DNA of 64,000 nt, taken from the NCBI GenBank assembly GCA_958496175.1, contig OY292279.1:13578001-13642000 (forward strand). Reading direction: 5' to 3'. Below the pieces are notes generated by a model. It did not search any database and was not told the DNA's origin. It saw nothing but the letters and a program-made list of their open reading frames with translations. This stretch comes from Sisyra terminalis. Lineage: Eukaryota; Arthropoda; Insecta; Neuroptera; Sisyridae. The position numbers and the translations under genes were made by a program. Positions 36,651 through 48,850 of this stretch are shown here, piece by piece. The stretch's first letter is position 1. The number at the start of each line of letters is the position of its first letter.

Positions 36651-37230
36651 AAGGTGAAAAAAAATTCTTAACGAAGGTATATAGGTATAATTTCAAATTA
36701 CAACCAAAATTATATTTTCCAAAAGGCTAAGAAGAATTTAGATTAGGATATTTAGATAAGGAAGCGTTTATCTTTAGGTTGTATTAAATCAAAGGTTAAA
36801 TATTTTGCTTTTGAAGATCAACTACAAGTAGATTTAAATATATGGATTGAATTTAAATATTGAATGGGTTGGACTGAAACAAATATGAAATGTAATCATC
36901 CTTTGATTTTTTCATAATTGCCATGGCAAAAAATACTATTTTCATATCAGCTTTATCCATTGGAAATTATACGTTGAGATCACTTGCGAAAAAATCGTAG
37001 ACAAATAACATTGTGTACAGTTTTCATGTTATTTAATAATCATTATCTTTATTTTTAAAGCTGAAAAAAGTATCGTCTTGTATAGAATTTTATGAGGTCG
37101 AAGAACGTCGAGATGTAGTTTCTCGTTGATGATGGCCTCTTGTGGAAGCGAGTTTGCACTTAGTTTTGTTTGATGTAGCATGACTTTTTTATTAGTGTTC
37201 TGACATTTTGTAAACATGATTATGCATATC
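36651..37230. other. AT-rich intronic sequence, nothing recognised
   Basis: No supported feature; the minus-strand frame at 37029-37250 lacks any domain. Confidence 0.4.
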
Positions 37231-37375
37231 TTTTGCCGTTCTCCTTTCAACGTTCACGCTCGCCTGTCTTTGGTCGGTGCCTTCTTATATATATATTCCA
37301 TGCGACTCCCTTCGACCGAGAAAGCTAATTACCCCGGGCCTGACGGCCCACCAACCCCCACAACAGAAAAATCAC
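37231..37375. other. Short GC-richer island
   Basis: Includes gcctgtctttggtcggtgcc, a TATATATATA run and a GGGCC-tgac-GGCCC hairpin at 37337-37350 followed by accaacccccac. It is a possible small regulatory island; no assignment. Confidence 0.25.
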
Positions 37376-38936
37376 ACAATTTTCCAAAGAACCATTCCAA
37401 ACTTTTAATTCCATTGAAACTTTTACATTCCACAAAAAGGTCCATTCAATGAAAAATCATTACATTTCCAATGAACCCATCCTTAATATTTCTAATAAAC
37501 AAAAGCACATTCGAAAAATTAAAATGCAATCCCCTATGCAATTTTATTAATTGCCCATAAAAATTAGTCTTATGGCAGAGGGTTTCACGTGCAGAGGGAA
37601 TGAGTCAAGAAAGAACCGTATATTTTCCACCCTTAAATAAATGGGGATATATTTATATAAGTTTTAATAAAGTCTTCTCTCTTATACCATCTCTCAAATG
37701 ATTTTTTCGTCAATAATTAAGAGAATTTCGCATGAAAGAAGGACAAATGATGCATTTTTATTACACGTGACATTAAAGTATGTTTGGTGTCTTTATTTTG
37801 AAACTATACACAGCGGATATTGGTTAAATATCGCCAATAAATTTACCTCAAATTAAAATGTTGGTGGAAAGTTTTTGTTAAATATCACGAAAAATGTTTT
37901 ATGTGAGAGTTTTGTTCCCCCAGAGAATGAATAATGTCAATTTTGTTTTAATAATTCAAATGGAATCGTCAAAAACCTTCAAGTTTCGGTCAATAACTTA
38001 ATAAAACTTTGAAAACTTTTTCTAAGTTTGGAAAAAAATTGTTCTCTTATAGTAAATCCGCACAGTTAAGACTACAAAAAAAAAGAGTAATTTATAAAAT
38101 TTGTAAATTATTTAGTAACTAAGAATCACAAGTCAGTCTGCAATGAACTTAATTTAAACTTTAAATTTTTAACGTTGAGTACTTCTATTCTTACTTTAGC
38201 TATTTGCCAGATCATCTTTAATATTCCTCTTAATAAAATTTATGCAAATAAGATACATTAACGTAAAATTTAACATTAAGAAAAAAATTATGTTTTCCGG
38301 GTCAAAATTAATTGCTATCAATGAATCATTATTTATGTCGTAAGACTCAATTTTCACAATGCGTTTCAACATCACCTAGTAGTCATTGTCAGGCGTTACT
38401 TTATTTCGTAAATTTTCACTGTAAAAATTATTTTTTATTTCTATTTCAAATGAAGTTGGAGTCCTGAGTTCTGAACAACTTTTTATGTTAAGTATTAACA
38501 TAATTAACGTTAGTTCAACTCCTTTTTAAAAATGATTAAAAAAGTAAAATTTTTACGCCATATTTTTGATTTATCATCATACAAAAATTATTAAAGATGT
38601 GATCTGGTAGTTAGTGCAGTTAAGAGTAGAAGTCTAAGCTTTGAAAATTGGTCCAAATTCAGACTCTTAAACTAGTGGGTTTTTATTTAAATCATATTCA
38701 ATTATTGATAAAAAAAACTTCGTTTATGAAGTGTTCATGTCAGTTTATGAAAAAGCTTCATTCATTATCTTTTTTGAAGATATAAAATATAAAAACTGAC
38801 AAAGTTAAATTTTCATCATTCTTAACCAAATTATTTCTGTACTAAATTATTTCCGCATATATTTTTCTGGAAAAACCCAAAACTATGAATTTTCTAGCAC
38901 TGACAATTATTAAAACACTGCATTGTAAATCTATGT
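37376..38936. other. AT-rich intronic sequence with one decayed hammerhead-like copy
   Basis: Mostly featureless. At 38355-38400 the minus strand carries a decayed copy of the 31.8-kb family: CTGACAATGA, about 14 bases, then TTGAAACGCATTG. Confidence 0.4.
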
Positions 38937-39312
38937 TAGTATTGTATATACAATATATAAAATATATTGCAAACCAATTTATTAACATAAACTTGAACAG
39001 AAGTTCAAACAAAATATTCGTGACGTATTGCCCAGATACGTATTTCGATTGCCAAGCAAGCTTCATCAGTAGTCATCAAGTAGTTTGGATCACTCCGTAA
39101 CTGCTTTGTGATGATTCACTAATTCATTAAGGTAAATCATCACAAAGCAGTTACGGAGTGATCCAAACTACTTGATGACCACTAATGAAGATTGCTTGGC
39201 AATCGAAATACGTATCTGGGCAATACGTCACGAATATTTTGTTTGAACTTCTGTTCAAGTTTATGTTAATAAATTGGACTGCAATATATTTTATATATTG
39301 TATATACAGTAT
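38937..39312. repeat. Family A palindrome with hammerhead-like cores on both arms
   Basis: Near-perfect inverted repeat: arms 38937-39115 and 39136-39312 around a 20-base spacer. Each arm, read towards its outer end, holds a hammerhead layout. Right arm (+): CTAATGA (39182-39188), A, GATTGC / TTG / GCAATC (perfect 6-bp stem II), GAAA (39205-39208), tacgtatc. Left arm (-): an intact CTGATGA (39069-39063), A, a 5-of-6 stem II, GAAA (39046-39043) and the same tacgtatc. Each arm thus lacks one feature that the other has. Open frames in this region are shadows of the repeat. Confidence 0.8.
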
Positions 39313-40494
39313 AACTGTTCAAAGTCAGCGAAAAAATCTTATTTTGACTATGTTAGTATGTTATGATTGGACTCATTTAAAATAAGTGCTATATATAGGT
39401 AATCATACACAGATTACTTACATTCTTTATTAGTTATTTCATTGAATATATTCGAATTGAAAATTTGAAGTCTGTACCACGTTTACAGCGGGTCTGTAGG
39501 CATAATTATGTTAACACCATGTTCGGATTGTAGATATATGTTGTTTTATCGTTATTTTTGCGTTAAAATCGATATTTTCCCTGATATATTAAAATTTTTC
39601 TCACAACTTAATAAAAAAATGTATAATTTGAAGATAAGTTACAATTATTACAGCAAAAGAAGCAACGAGTCGCTAAGGGAAGTGGTTTAAATGTTTCCAG
39701 AATATGTTCTTCTATAATATAAACTATGGTTCAATTAGTTTAAAAAAATTAAAATTCTTTGGGAAATATGTTGGTCAAGATATCATGTGTTTAGTGGGAT
39801 TTTGGTTTTAATATCTAGAGGATGGTGTCTAAGGTTCTAATTTGAATTTTTTTCCTCTATTATAAAGAATCTTAAGCTATGTGAAAAGTGATTGTGATAT
39901 TGAAAAAGAAAATATTTACAGAAATAATTGCAATTTTGCAAGATTACACGTGTTTTCCTTATTGCCCTGTAAAACAATGTAAAATTAAAATAACAACACA
40001 ATACGCCAAATAAACAAAGTATTTCCGAAGAAAGTGTTGAAATATGAAAGTGCAAAAGATTTTTGGCAACCTTTGTGATTGGCATATAGACCAAAATGCC
40101 AAAGCTTCTTTTATCACTATGTACTTCAAAGCGCCATTTAAGAAAAACAAAAAAAAACAAAAATTACAATGGATTTGAGCACTAAAATTTATTTTTTTAT
40201 TTACTAATAAAAAAAAATATGATTAAGTTCTACATTTTGAAATTCATACTACAAATCTATAGATATGTAAAATTTTGCAGATTAAGCAACTCTAAATTTT
40301 AATTAAATTGCTTTATGATAATGTGTGTAGTAAGGTTTAGATTTTGGATGAAATAAAATTAATATTTTTCATGATTTTTTTGGAAAAAAATACATTATAC
40401 AAAATTCGGCTACATTATTTTATTCATTATTTTCCAGACATAGTTAATAAATTAATGAATAATTAGTCGTTTGACTCAAATTCTTCATTTATTT
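39313..40494. other. AT-rich intronic sequence, nothing recognised
   Basis: Open frames at 39508-39690 (+) and 39837-40160 (-) show no domain; the composition is that of the surrounding intron. Confidence 0.4.
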
Positions 40495-40546
40495 CTTGAT
40501 TACGATGCGTTTCAGTAGTCTTTGAATATCATCATCAGGTAATGTT
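40495..40546 (-). ncRNA. Decayed hammerhead ribozyme copy
   Basis: Same family as 31794-31846. On the minus strand ATTAC (stem I), CTGATGA (40538-40532), T, then a segment without a stable stem II, GAAA (40513-40510), CGCATC (AUC triplet), GTAAT closing stem I over 5 bp. Stem II is lost, so it is probably inactive. Confidence 0.6.
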
Positions 40547-41860
40547 TATTGTATCAATTGTGACTGTTGAAACGCATTGTATTCAATAGAGAAATATAGA
40601 AATTGAGTTATATGACATAAATTATTATTGACTAATGTACATTCTTGATGTGTATAGAATATCGAATAGTTAGAGAATAAAAAACGAAGTTTATTATACT
40701 ATAAATTAAAAATCAAAAACATAGATTTGTAAGAGATTTTACGTAAGTCTTTTGGTGTTTAGAAAGATAATGATAAATTACAAATCCATCAACTTACCAA
40801 AAAAAAAAAAAAAAAAAAAAAAATAATAAAACAAACAGAAAGTTAAAAATTGAGATCGTTTATAATTTTTTTTCTTTAATGCATAATGTATTCAAAATAA
40901 TTTTTCCCAACTAAATATAAAAACCATGATCCTAAACATTCAACTATAATTAAGGTATTTAAAGCAGAGAACCTCAGATTTTCCAGCCACATACTCCTAG
41001 ACATTTGCGTGAAAAAACTTTCATGTATCTATACAAAAATATCGATTCGGCTTGTTTTAACGATATTAATGTTAAAGTAAATATAACGGTTTTGTGTGTA
41101 GTATAAGAAGAGGACATGACGAAGCAAATCTCTTCTCTATGTTTTGCTCCCTGACTGAATTTCTTGCTGTATCACGCTTGGAAAATAAAAACGAAAAAAA
41201 TTAGATATTATGACGAAGAAAAAAAGATCTACAACACATCTGATGAACGAACGAGGAAAAAAATCTCCGTGGGGTTCCAGCAAAATTGTACCTTATTACA
41301 AGACGATATGTCGAACCCAAACAATGGATGAATAATTTAATTTTACACACCTATCGTTTTAATTAACGTACCTAATGAAATAAGTTAATGAATCAATTAG
41401 TTTAAGCGATAATTTGTTACAACATCATTATAATATTGAATTGGTCGACGCGGTCTTCGTAATAGTTACGATTTACGGATAATTTCGATGCTTTTCCCTT
41501 GCAAACTAGGGGTGCGTGGAATCATAAAAAGGTTTGCATCATTTATTTTCATTATTTGAAAGTCTGTGAAACGTGAAAAATTGTTTTATAGTTAGTTTTA
41601 ATTAAATATCCGGATATTTAGAAAACAAAAATTGTAAAATTTCACCACTAACTATTTCTAGTAAAAATAAATGAAAATAATTACGTTTTTTTTTTCGCAT
41701 TGAAAAAACACCCGAATTTGTAAAATCATTTTCGATTTGATCTACATTTTTAAAAATAGGCTCGATATATGTATGTGCGGAATAAAGAGGGATTTAGAAA
41801 AAGATGAATTTAAACGTACACATCTATACAAATATATTTAGAACATTCCGCGGTGGCAGA
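40547..41860. other. Intronic sequence with a 25-bp poly(A) tract
   Basis: The poly(A) tract at 40799-40823 is the longest homopolymer noticed. The part at 41095-41340 is slightly richer in GC. Nothing else is supported. Confidence 0.4.
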
Positions 41861-42180
41861 AAAGCAATCAATCAAACAGCCAGTCAGCAGTCAGTCTCCT
41901 CTAAAAGCTCCCGTTTTCCCCGTTTCCAGAATGAAATGCGCCCCTCTTTATACTCTACAACAAGTCTTCCTCTACGAGTCGCAGTGAAGAGAGGTGGGGT
42001 GTGGGGGTGAAGAGACGTTTCGGGAGTCTGGATGGGGTTTTCCTATCATGTCGCACACATCACTGTCAACGTCGTCGTTGCTCGTCCGAGCTTTCACTAT
42101 CGTACCAGCTCGACTTTGAGCTTTTTTTCGGTGAGCTTTCGTAGAAAAAAGCCACGCAAATTCGCTAAACCAGAAGATAA
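41861..42180. promoter_or_regulatory. Island with two GAGCTTTC motifs and G-rich/GAGA tracts
   Basis: A 300-bp island: agtcagcagtcagtctcc, then gaagagaggtggggtgtggg (41984-42003), tcactgtcaacgtcgtcgtt and GAGCTTTC at 42088-42095 and 42133-42140. It shares the eight-base word and the G-rich plus GAGA composition with 29.5 and 51.7 kb. Overlapping short frames on both strands have no domain. Confidence 0.3.
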
Positions 42181-42536
42181 AGATAAGCATTTTTGTGGGA
42201 ATATTTTATTGGGGAAAATTTATGTTTTTGATAAAAATGTTGAAAATTTGAAGAAACTATAGTTTAATCAGTGATGGATAGTGACAAAATTATTTGTGAT
42301 TTTTTATAAAATAAATCATAGTTAATGTTGTGTGGTTATGCTAATTTTTCCACAATTTATTCTAGGTAAACACGTAATTGCATTTGTGCATCCCAAAAAT
42401 GTAATATTTTATCGTTTAACTTTCATGTCACATAATTTTTAATTTTCTGCTGAGAAATTCACAAAATGAGCCAAATTTTCTTACTCGGAAATAATAGCTT
42501 ACAATATTGTGTAAGAATCAAGGATAGCAAAACAAA

Positions 42537-42790
42537 CTTGCCCCAATACGTATATCGATTGCCAATCAATCTTTCTCAGTGACCATTTAATAGTATTGGA
42601 TTGCTCGGTAACTACAATACATCAAAAATACTCTACTCATCACATAGCAATTATGGAGTCATCCAATCCTACTTGAAGATTGCTTGGCAATCAAAATATA
42701 TATCTGGGCAATACATCAGTAATTAATTTGTTTGAACTTTTATTCAAATTTATGTTTATTGCTTACTACTGGAAATTCTATTCCACAACA
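42537..42790. repeat. Family A palindrome, diverged copy
   Basis: Left arm caatacgtatatcgattgcc through tctcagtgaccatttaatag. The right arm is its complement (agattgcttggcaatcaaaa, ctgggcaatacatcag) with a deletion after cctacttg that removes the hammerhead core. The outer part (ttgtttgaacttttattcaa) extends beyond. Confidence 0.7.
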
Positions 42791-44921
42791 AAGACCATAA
42801 TATATTTCATATATTGTTTTAACAGTACAACTGTTCCAACTCAGCGAAAAAAATCTAATTTGCAAAGAATAATTTTATTGCTGCCTTTTTTAGGGTTAGA
42901 TTTAGGAAAAGCACTCAATTAATAATTTTATTCATACACACCCAATGAATAAGAACTGAACATTAAGGCATTAAAAATTGACCAAGTGGTTAGGTTGGAC
43001 CAACAATTAGCCACAATATTAAGTAATCGGATACACACGAAGATTTCCGTAGAAAAAACAAAATTTGTACAGTGAAAAACAATATATGATTGAAATAAAT
43101 TCTTGTTGAAATTATTTCATAGCTCTTCTACCATAATTTTTAAAATTTTCTACCGCATGATTAAAAATTTAGGGGTAGAAAACAATTTTTTTGCAACTCC
43201 AGACGAGTGTTCTAAACCAAGAATTAGTTTTTATAATTTTTTTCTGAAATTTCACTACCATTTTTCAAGACCTACCTAACGATATCTCATATCTTTATGA
43301 ACACTGATTTATTTTTCCACCCCATAGTTTGACGGATGTTCTACTACCCTTAGAGAAAACAGACAACCCTTAAGACAAGCTAAGCAGGACAAAGTTTTAA
43401 GGACTCTGTTTTTGACATTTAATGATGGAAATCTAAAACCGAATTTAGAGTTTTGTATCATAACATAGTGAAAATTGCAGTATAAGCATATCAGATGTCT
43501 ACGTTCCTAGAAATCGGTTGAAATTTGTATATTCTATCAATCATTTGTGAGAGGATCCAACTATAAGATAAGAGAATTGATAGCGAAAATGTTAAGACAA
43601 ATGATAAAATTATTAAAAATTTCTGATGAAAATTAAGGTTTCAGTATATTTTGCCCGAATACAAAGGTGAGTTGTGGATGTAATAAAAATTATTGGTTCT
43701 TCAGGGCCTCACTTACAGGTTTGAGCTATGCTTGAATTTTCCGGAAAACTTTCCAACTTTTGGGCTTAGAAATTTTAAGATCCTTTTGGCTGGAAAATTA
43801 TTTTATTCTTTAATCATTTTTTGAAAATCCACGGTTTTCGATCACATGTTGGGATATTTATGAGTCAGAATATATGGCAGTTTGGTTATTGAATTGGTGA
43901 AAACTACTTTTAACTTACTGGTGTTGAGCAGAAATAAGTAATAGTTGTAATACCCAAAAAAATAAATACCCAATTAGTAGTCACAGAAGGGAATTATTTT
44001 TTAAACTTCTATAAGACCAGGGCGAGAAAAACTATACAATATGGTATGTTTGTATAGATATTTCGTTAAAACGGTATATTCAATTAAATCGGACATCAAG
44101 GAGTTTAGATTTCATATCTTAAATCAAGTTGAAAGTATAACGAAAATTATTTGAAATTCTCTATATAAATATTTAAATTTATTAAAATTAACTATCCCTT
44201 TTAAATTTTTATCTAGGGAAACACTTCCTCCCTTACCCCCATTAAGAAGCCGCCACTGGGTTTTATGTTCGATTCTTGTTCTGTTACGGTTACTTAACTG
44301 GTGGTAAGAAAAATCAAAGAAAAGGGGATTTAGACGAAGTCAAATGCCATTTATCAAGTCTTTGGCCTGGTTAAGTCTTCAGTACGTTTTGTCAGTCTCT
44401 ATGACGGCTAAATAAAACAGTTCCCTAACCTCTTATGGCTTTTGTCCAACACTTCGATTGTAATATTAATGCCTCATTGATTTGGTTATTGTTTGCGTGA
44501 TTGTTTCTTTTCGGCTGAAGGAAAAATGATTCACTTCATTCATAAACAACCAGTGGGGCCCTATTCGAGTTATTTGAGTGTGAAATATTTCAAGATTTTT
44601 GGATATTTTTTTCTTAAATATGTCATGTTTTAAACGTTCTTGGAAATTAATTTAACTGTGAAAGACATTCTAATGTATGCGAGTTATTTACGACGCGCGC
44701 CTAATTACCGTGTTGAGTAATTCCGTTTAACATTGGCGTTTGTAAAAAGATACATGCTTTTTTGTGGTGTTTCTTTTTTCAGAAGTATGTAGAAAATATT
44801 TCTCAAATCCGAGGAGAAAAAATGTCTTCTACGGATTGTTGAATCGTGCGCCAACCCAAATGGGCACTAGACGAAATAATTCCGGTTGGCTATACTTGGA
44901 GATTGTGTTTCAAAAATTCGC
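42791..44921. other. AT-rich intronic sequence
   Basis: No supported gene in about 2.1 kb. The 65-codon frame at 44764-44961 lies in a slightly GC-richer stretch leading into the repeat end below and is not recognised. Confidence 0.35.
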
Positions 44922-44975
44922 TCAGTCTCCGTTAAGATCATTATCCGAAAATCTAATTTAACGGGTTTTACTGTA
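44922..44975 (-). repeat. Possible Tigger/pogo-type terminal repeat
   Basis: On the minus strand the stretch starts TA-CAGTAAAACCCGTTAAA and continues with ttcggataat and gatcttaacgg. Ends of the form CAGTAxAACC...ttcggataat after a TA are typical of pogo/Tigger DNA transposons. The matching second end was not found. Confidence 0.35.
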
Positions 44976-44999
44976 ACTCGGTCTTTCAGTTATATCGAA

Positions 45000-45240
45000 G
45001 TAATGTTCAAGTAACGAAACGGAAGAAGATGACAAGGGGGTTCAGTGTGTGCTGCATAAGGGTGCTTTTTGAGATTGGGGGGTGTTTGGCAGTGATGATG
45101 GTGACAGTGGCGGTTGTGTCGTTCACCGCCACTTTAGTGTGAACAGAGATGTTCCGTTGAAAGATGAGAGAATTCATTATTAATAGTTGTCGAGATCGAC
45201 TCAGACGTGATACATTGTCCAACAAGAATCCATACTGGGC
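45000..45240. other. Mixed-composition island
   Basis: gatgacaagggggttcagtg, ttggggggtgtttggcag and a gtgacagtggcggttgtgtc segment. The minus-strand 72-codon frame lacks a domain. It is similar in G-rich character to the 42-kb and 51.7-kb islands but has no GAAAGCTC. Confidence 0.25.
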
Positions 45241-45514
45241 ACAGATTTGGTTAAAGCTCGTTCAGGTCAATGCTACGTACTTTATTCACAGTATCCCACA
45301 AAATATAGCTGAAAGCTTTCAAAATAAATAAAAACACCTATATTTAAACCATTTAAGCTTTTTTCTATGAAATTTATAAATCAATGTACCAAATTTTCAA
45401 TCGAAATCTATAAGCTTTTCTTGCATCTACTTCTATTTCATTTCAAAATGAAGGCATCAAAACATTAAATTCTATAATAGATGATAAAATTCAGATCTCA
45501 GCTTTTATTAAAAC

Positions 45515-45787
45515 AGAAGACAATTCAGGTTATTTAAGATCGGTTTTTTTATTTAATATTTTTTTAATATCCAAACTAGATACGTTTCGTAACGTATCGT
45601 AACTTCATCAGGTTTCTTCAATCACAAAAAATATAATAGTTTCAATTTAAATTTTAAATTTAATTTTTTTTTTATTAAATTTATAAGAAGCCTGATGAAG
45701 TTACGATACGTAACGAAACGTAGCTGATTTGAATATTAAAAAGTATTAAATAAAAAAACCGATCTTAAGCAACCTGAATTGTCTTCT
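45515..45787. repeat. Family B palindrome with hammerhead-like cores
   Basis: Inverted repeat whose outer ends are gaagacaattcagg and its complement. Right arm (+): CTGATGA (45692-45698), A, GTTACG (45700-45705), ATA, CGTAAC (45709-45714; perfect 6-bp stem II), GAAA (45715-45718), but no UH triplet follows (cgtagc). Left arm (-): CTGATGA (45611-45605), A, the same stem II with one mismatch, GAAA (45588-45585) and cgtatc, which does give an AUC triplet. The sequence just outside (gatgataaaattcagatctc) recurs beside the second copy. Confidence 0.78.
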
Positions 45788-46755
45788 TATTTAATTAAAG
45801 TCTATAATAAGCCCTATATCAAGATTTGCACATTTATTGAGGGTAAAGCTTTTAACTTTTACCCAAATTTTGGGGAGACAGCATAATGTTTTACTTACTT
45901 CCATGAAAAGTTATCCTATTTTAGTTGCCGACTACAATGAACTGTTGTTATTGATACTTACTATTGAAACCCCCAAATATTTTTACATATAAATATTTTA
46001 AATTTCAGCTTTTCAAATTTAAAAATTTTTCAAAAATATCTTTACTGGTATGAACTATAATAAAGTATAGAATACCTTCCACACTCAAAAATTCTACTTT
46101 CCTTTGATAAAGTAGCTAAAATTAAAAGAATCGACGTAAAAAATAAATTTATTACGAAAATGATTTAAACAGTAAATGATGCTCTCATTAAAACAAAAAA
46201 TTGTAATGAAAGATTTGATTTTTCCAATATTTTTTTAGGGTATCGAACTGTCGGTGTTCTAGCAAAATTTTTAACATTAATTTTAACAATAAGGACCAAC
46301 TTATTTGTTATTTGTTAATAACCTGAAGGAATCAAGAATTATTTGACGAATCGTTGCACGAAAATAAAATAAAATTCCACAAATAAATTGGTCTTTATTT
46401 CTATCCAAAGTTGATTATAATATTAGTATTCTCCAGGTATCCTCGTCCTTTTGCTTAGAATTTTAGACTATGAGGGATAAATTTATGCTACTATTTAAAA
46501 AAAACATTAATTATTTACTTAGAATATAGCTTAAACTATTCTTAATTAAGTAGAAAAATGAAGTAAAAAATGCAACTGGTAGTCTTACATAAAATTGAAT
46601 AAAAACTATTCAATATGTGATATTTTATGAGATTATATGGATTTAACGGCTTCAAGAAAACATTTTTTTATGTTCTTATTAATTTATGCAAAATCTGTAG
46701 AATATTGTCCTAAATTTTCAAGTTGATCTGAGTAATAGTATTGGATAAACAGCCT
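45788..46755. other. AT-rich intronic sequence, nothing recognised
   Basis: No supported feature. Confidence 0.4.
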
Positions 46756-47175
46756 TGGAAAGTCGCTGGTATATCGGGGCATCTGCTCATCTATCGTCGC
46801 GTTTTTCTTAAAACTGTGTTTTCAAAGTTGGTTGTGAAGATTTCTCAAGAACTATTCAACCGATTTTGATGAAATTTTACACAAGTCTTCGAGGTATAAT
46901 TCACAAAGACTTAGACAAGAGATTTTTTTTCAAAAACAGCTATTTAAAAAAATATTGAGGGAATTTCCCCGAAATTAGCAATTTTTGGTTAAAAGTATTA
47001 CTAAAAATTTAATTTTCCCCTTTTTTTTTTCTTTTCTTTCGTCCAAGCTCTAGTTTATGGTTTTAGCTAAAACACGTTTTTTTTTCTCTTTAGAAGATCC
47101 TGCCATGTGATCTGTTGTTAATGTGAACACTCCTTTTTTCCGAAGGGTCACCGGAAATGACGTCGCAATGCCGGA
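46756..47175. repeat. Probable decayed transposon fragment
   Basis: Contains ctcaagaactattcaaccga followed by ttttgatgaaattttacac, a pattern I associate with non-autonomous DNA elements in insects, and an unusual gtcaccggaaatgacgtcgc near 47146. No ends can be defined. Confidence 0.3.
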
Positions 47176-48379
47176 GTTATAAAAATTTTTGTTCGACAAT
47201 TTCAAAAATTCTTTATTAAACGTGTATAATTAAGACAGTAAAAAGTTAAAATAAAAAAAAAATATTTTTTATATGGAAAAAATGTGTTAAAAATAGGCTG
47301 TTTTTTTCTCCGATTAAATTGTAACCCCTTAAATTGGTTTGGCTTCCTGAGCTTGGCAGGGCTCTCTAATTTTCACGAAGAAACTTCTAAAGCTTTACAG
47401 CTTGGCATGTATTTTATATTTCCCGAAATAAAATTATACCTTTCTGGTCTTTAAGCTATGTTTAAATCAGTAATGAATAAACTTAATTTTAGGTACATAA
47501 ATATTGATTCATATACATATTATACATATAAAAAAAAAATTATCATTGTAATCGAGGCCTTCATATAGGTATTATAGCCCTGACATACCTATATCCATTG
47601 TATTCAATTAAAAAAAAAATAAAGAAAAGATCCATTACGATTTTATTGCTGCATATTTTTGTGTATTGCTATCAAAAATAGAATCGTATTGTTGTTATTA
47701 AACTAACAAATATTATTGATCATAAAATTCAATAATCTCAAAGATAACATTGCTGGTTAGAATGCTAAGAAAGGAGTTTTGCTTTTATTTTCAAATTTAT
47801 TCTTAGGAGAATTCAAAAATAAACGTTTATAGTAGAAGTTCCATTGGTTTACGCTTTAAAATATTTGAGGCATTAAATTAAGGAAAAATTTAAGTTATTG
47901 ATAAAGTAGTTTCTTTTAAAAAAGAATATTAGTAATAAGAACGTTTTTCTTTTGCTCGAAGAAAATGTTTTAAATGATTATTGATCTTTTCTATCAAATA
48001 AAATACAATTTAGAGCTTTTTTTATTAATACACTGTAAAATAAAGTTAGTTTAACTATGATAATATTTAAATATTTTTTCACCATTAATTTTCAAAAACA
48101 ATGCGAATAATCTGTCGTTAATGACGGATGAACTATAGCGCAATGACGAGACCCCGCAGTATGACGGGGCATTATTACAATTTGAGCAAGTGATGACATG
48201 AAATTTCGTTGTTGAAAATATTGATCAAAAAACAGTGGTAGCCAAAATTAATTGTTTCCCTTAAAAATTACCGAAACAACCTTAAAATATTTCAAAACGA
48301 AAATTAGAAAAATTCAAAAAAAAAATATCTTGCATCAGGGGTTGAAAGTTTCAGATTTTTCACAACTAAAACACGGAAC
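47176..48379. other. AT-rich intronic sequence, nothing recognised
   Basis: No supported feature; a short GC-richer patch at 48120-48175 (gacgagaccccgcagtatga). Confidence 0.4.
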
Positions 48380-48850
48380 CGTAGTAATTTTTTGAATTTT
48401 TAAAATCACTGACATGTCGGCATAGCACCCACATATTAAACAATGTAACAACCACCACAACGAGATGAAAATGACTCGACAAAATCTCACACAAATAACG
48501 CCGTACCATCGTCGTTAAAGAGATGTTAAACCATCGTCATCATCATCATCATCTCCATCGGGAGCACAACGTGGTTGTTGCAGTATCCTTTCCACATTCA
48601 TCCCTTTCTCCAAAACATCCCTTCGTTCGTGTGCATCCCTCAATCAAGTACAGCTTGCATTTCTCTATATTCTACAGTAGTGTATATCTATAAACCGTTC
48701 AGGACTAACCTCGTCGAATATAGGGTGAAACTGTTCTGTATCTATATCACTATACAAATATATTTTATTTTACCACCTTCACAAAATTTCCATCCATACT
48801 CATTCCACAATTGTGGCATACGATCATAATTAATCATACTATAGAGTGCG
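48380..48850. other. Mixed-composition island with a CAT repeat and RUNX-like words
   Basis: A (CAT)n run at 48536-48556 is flanked by aacaaccaccacaacg (near 48446) and cgtggttgttgc (near 48570), which contain AACCAC/GTGGTT cores as bound by Runt-domain proteins. The 84-codon frame 48575-48829 has no domain. A regulatory role is possible but unsupported beyond this. Confidence 0.25.

Noticed and set aside
38842..39385. Two similar 66-74-codon frames facing each other (MKxAWQSKYVSGQYVTN)
   Set aside because: They are translations of the two arms of the family A palindrome; a third partial version at 42680 follows another copy of the repeat.
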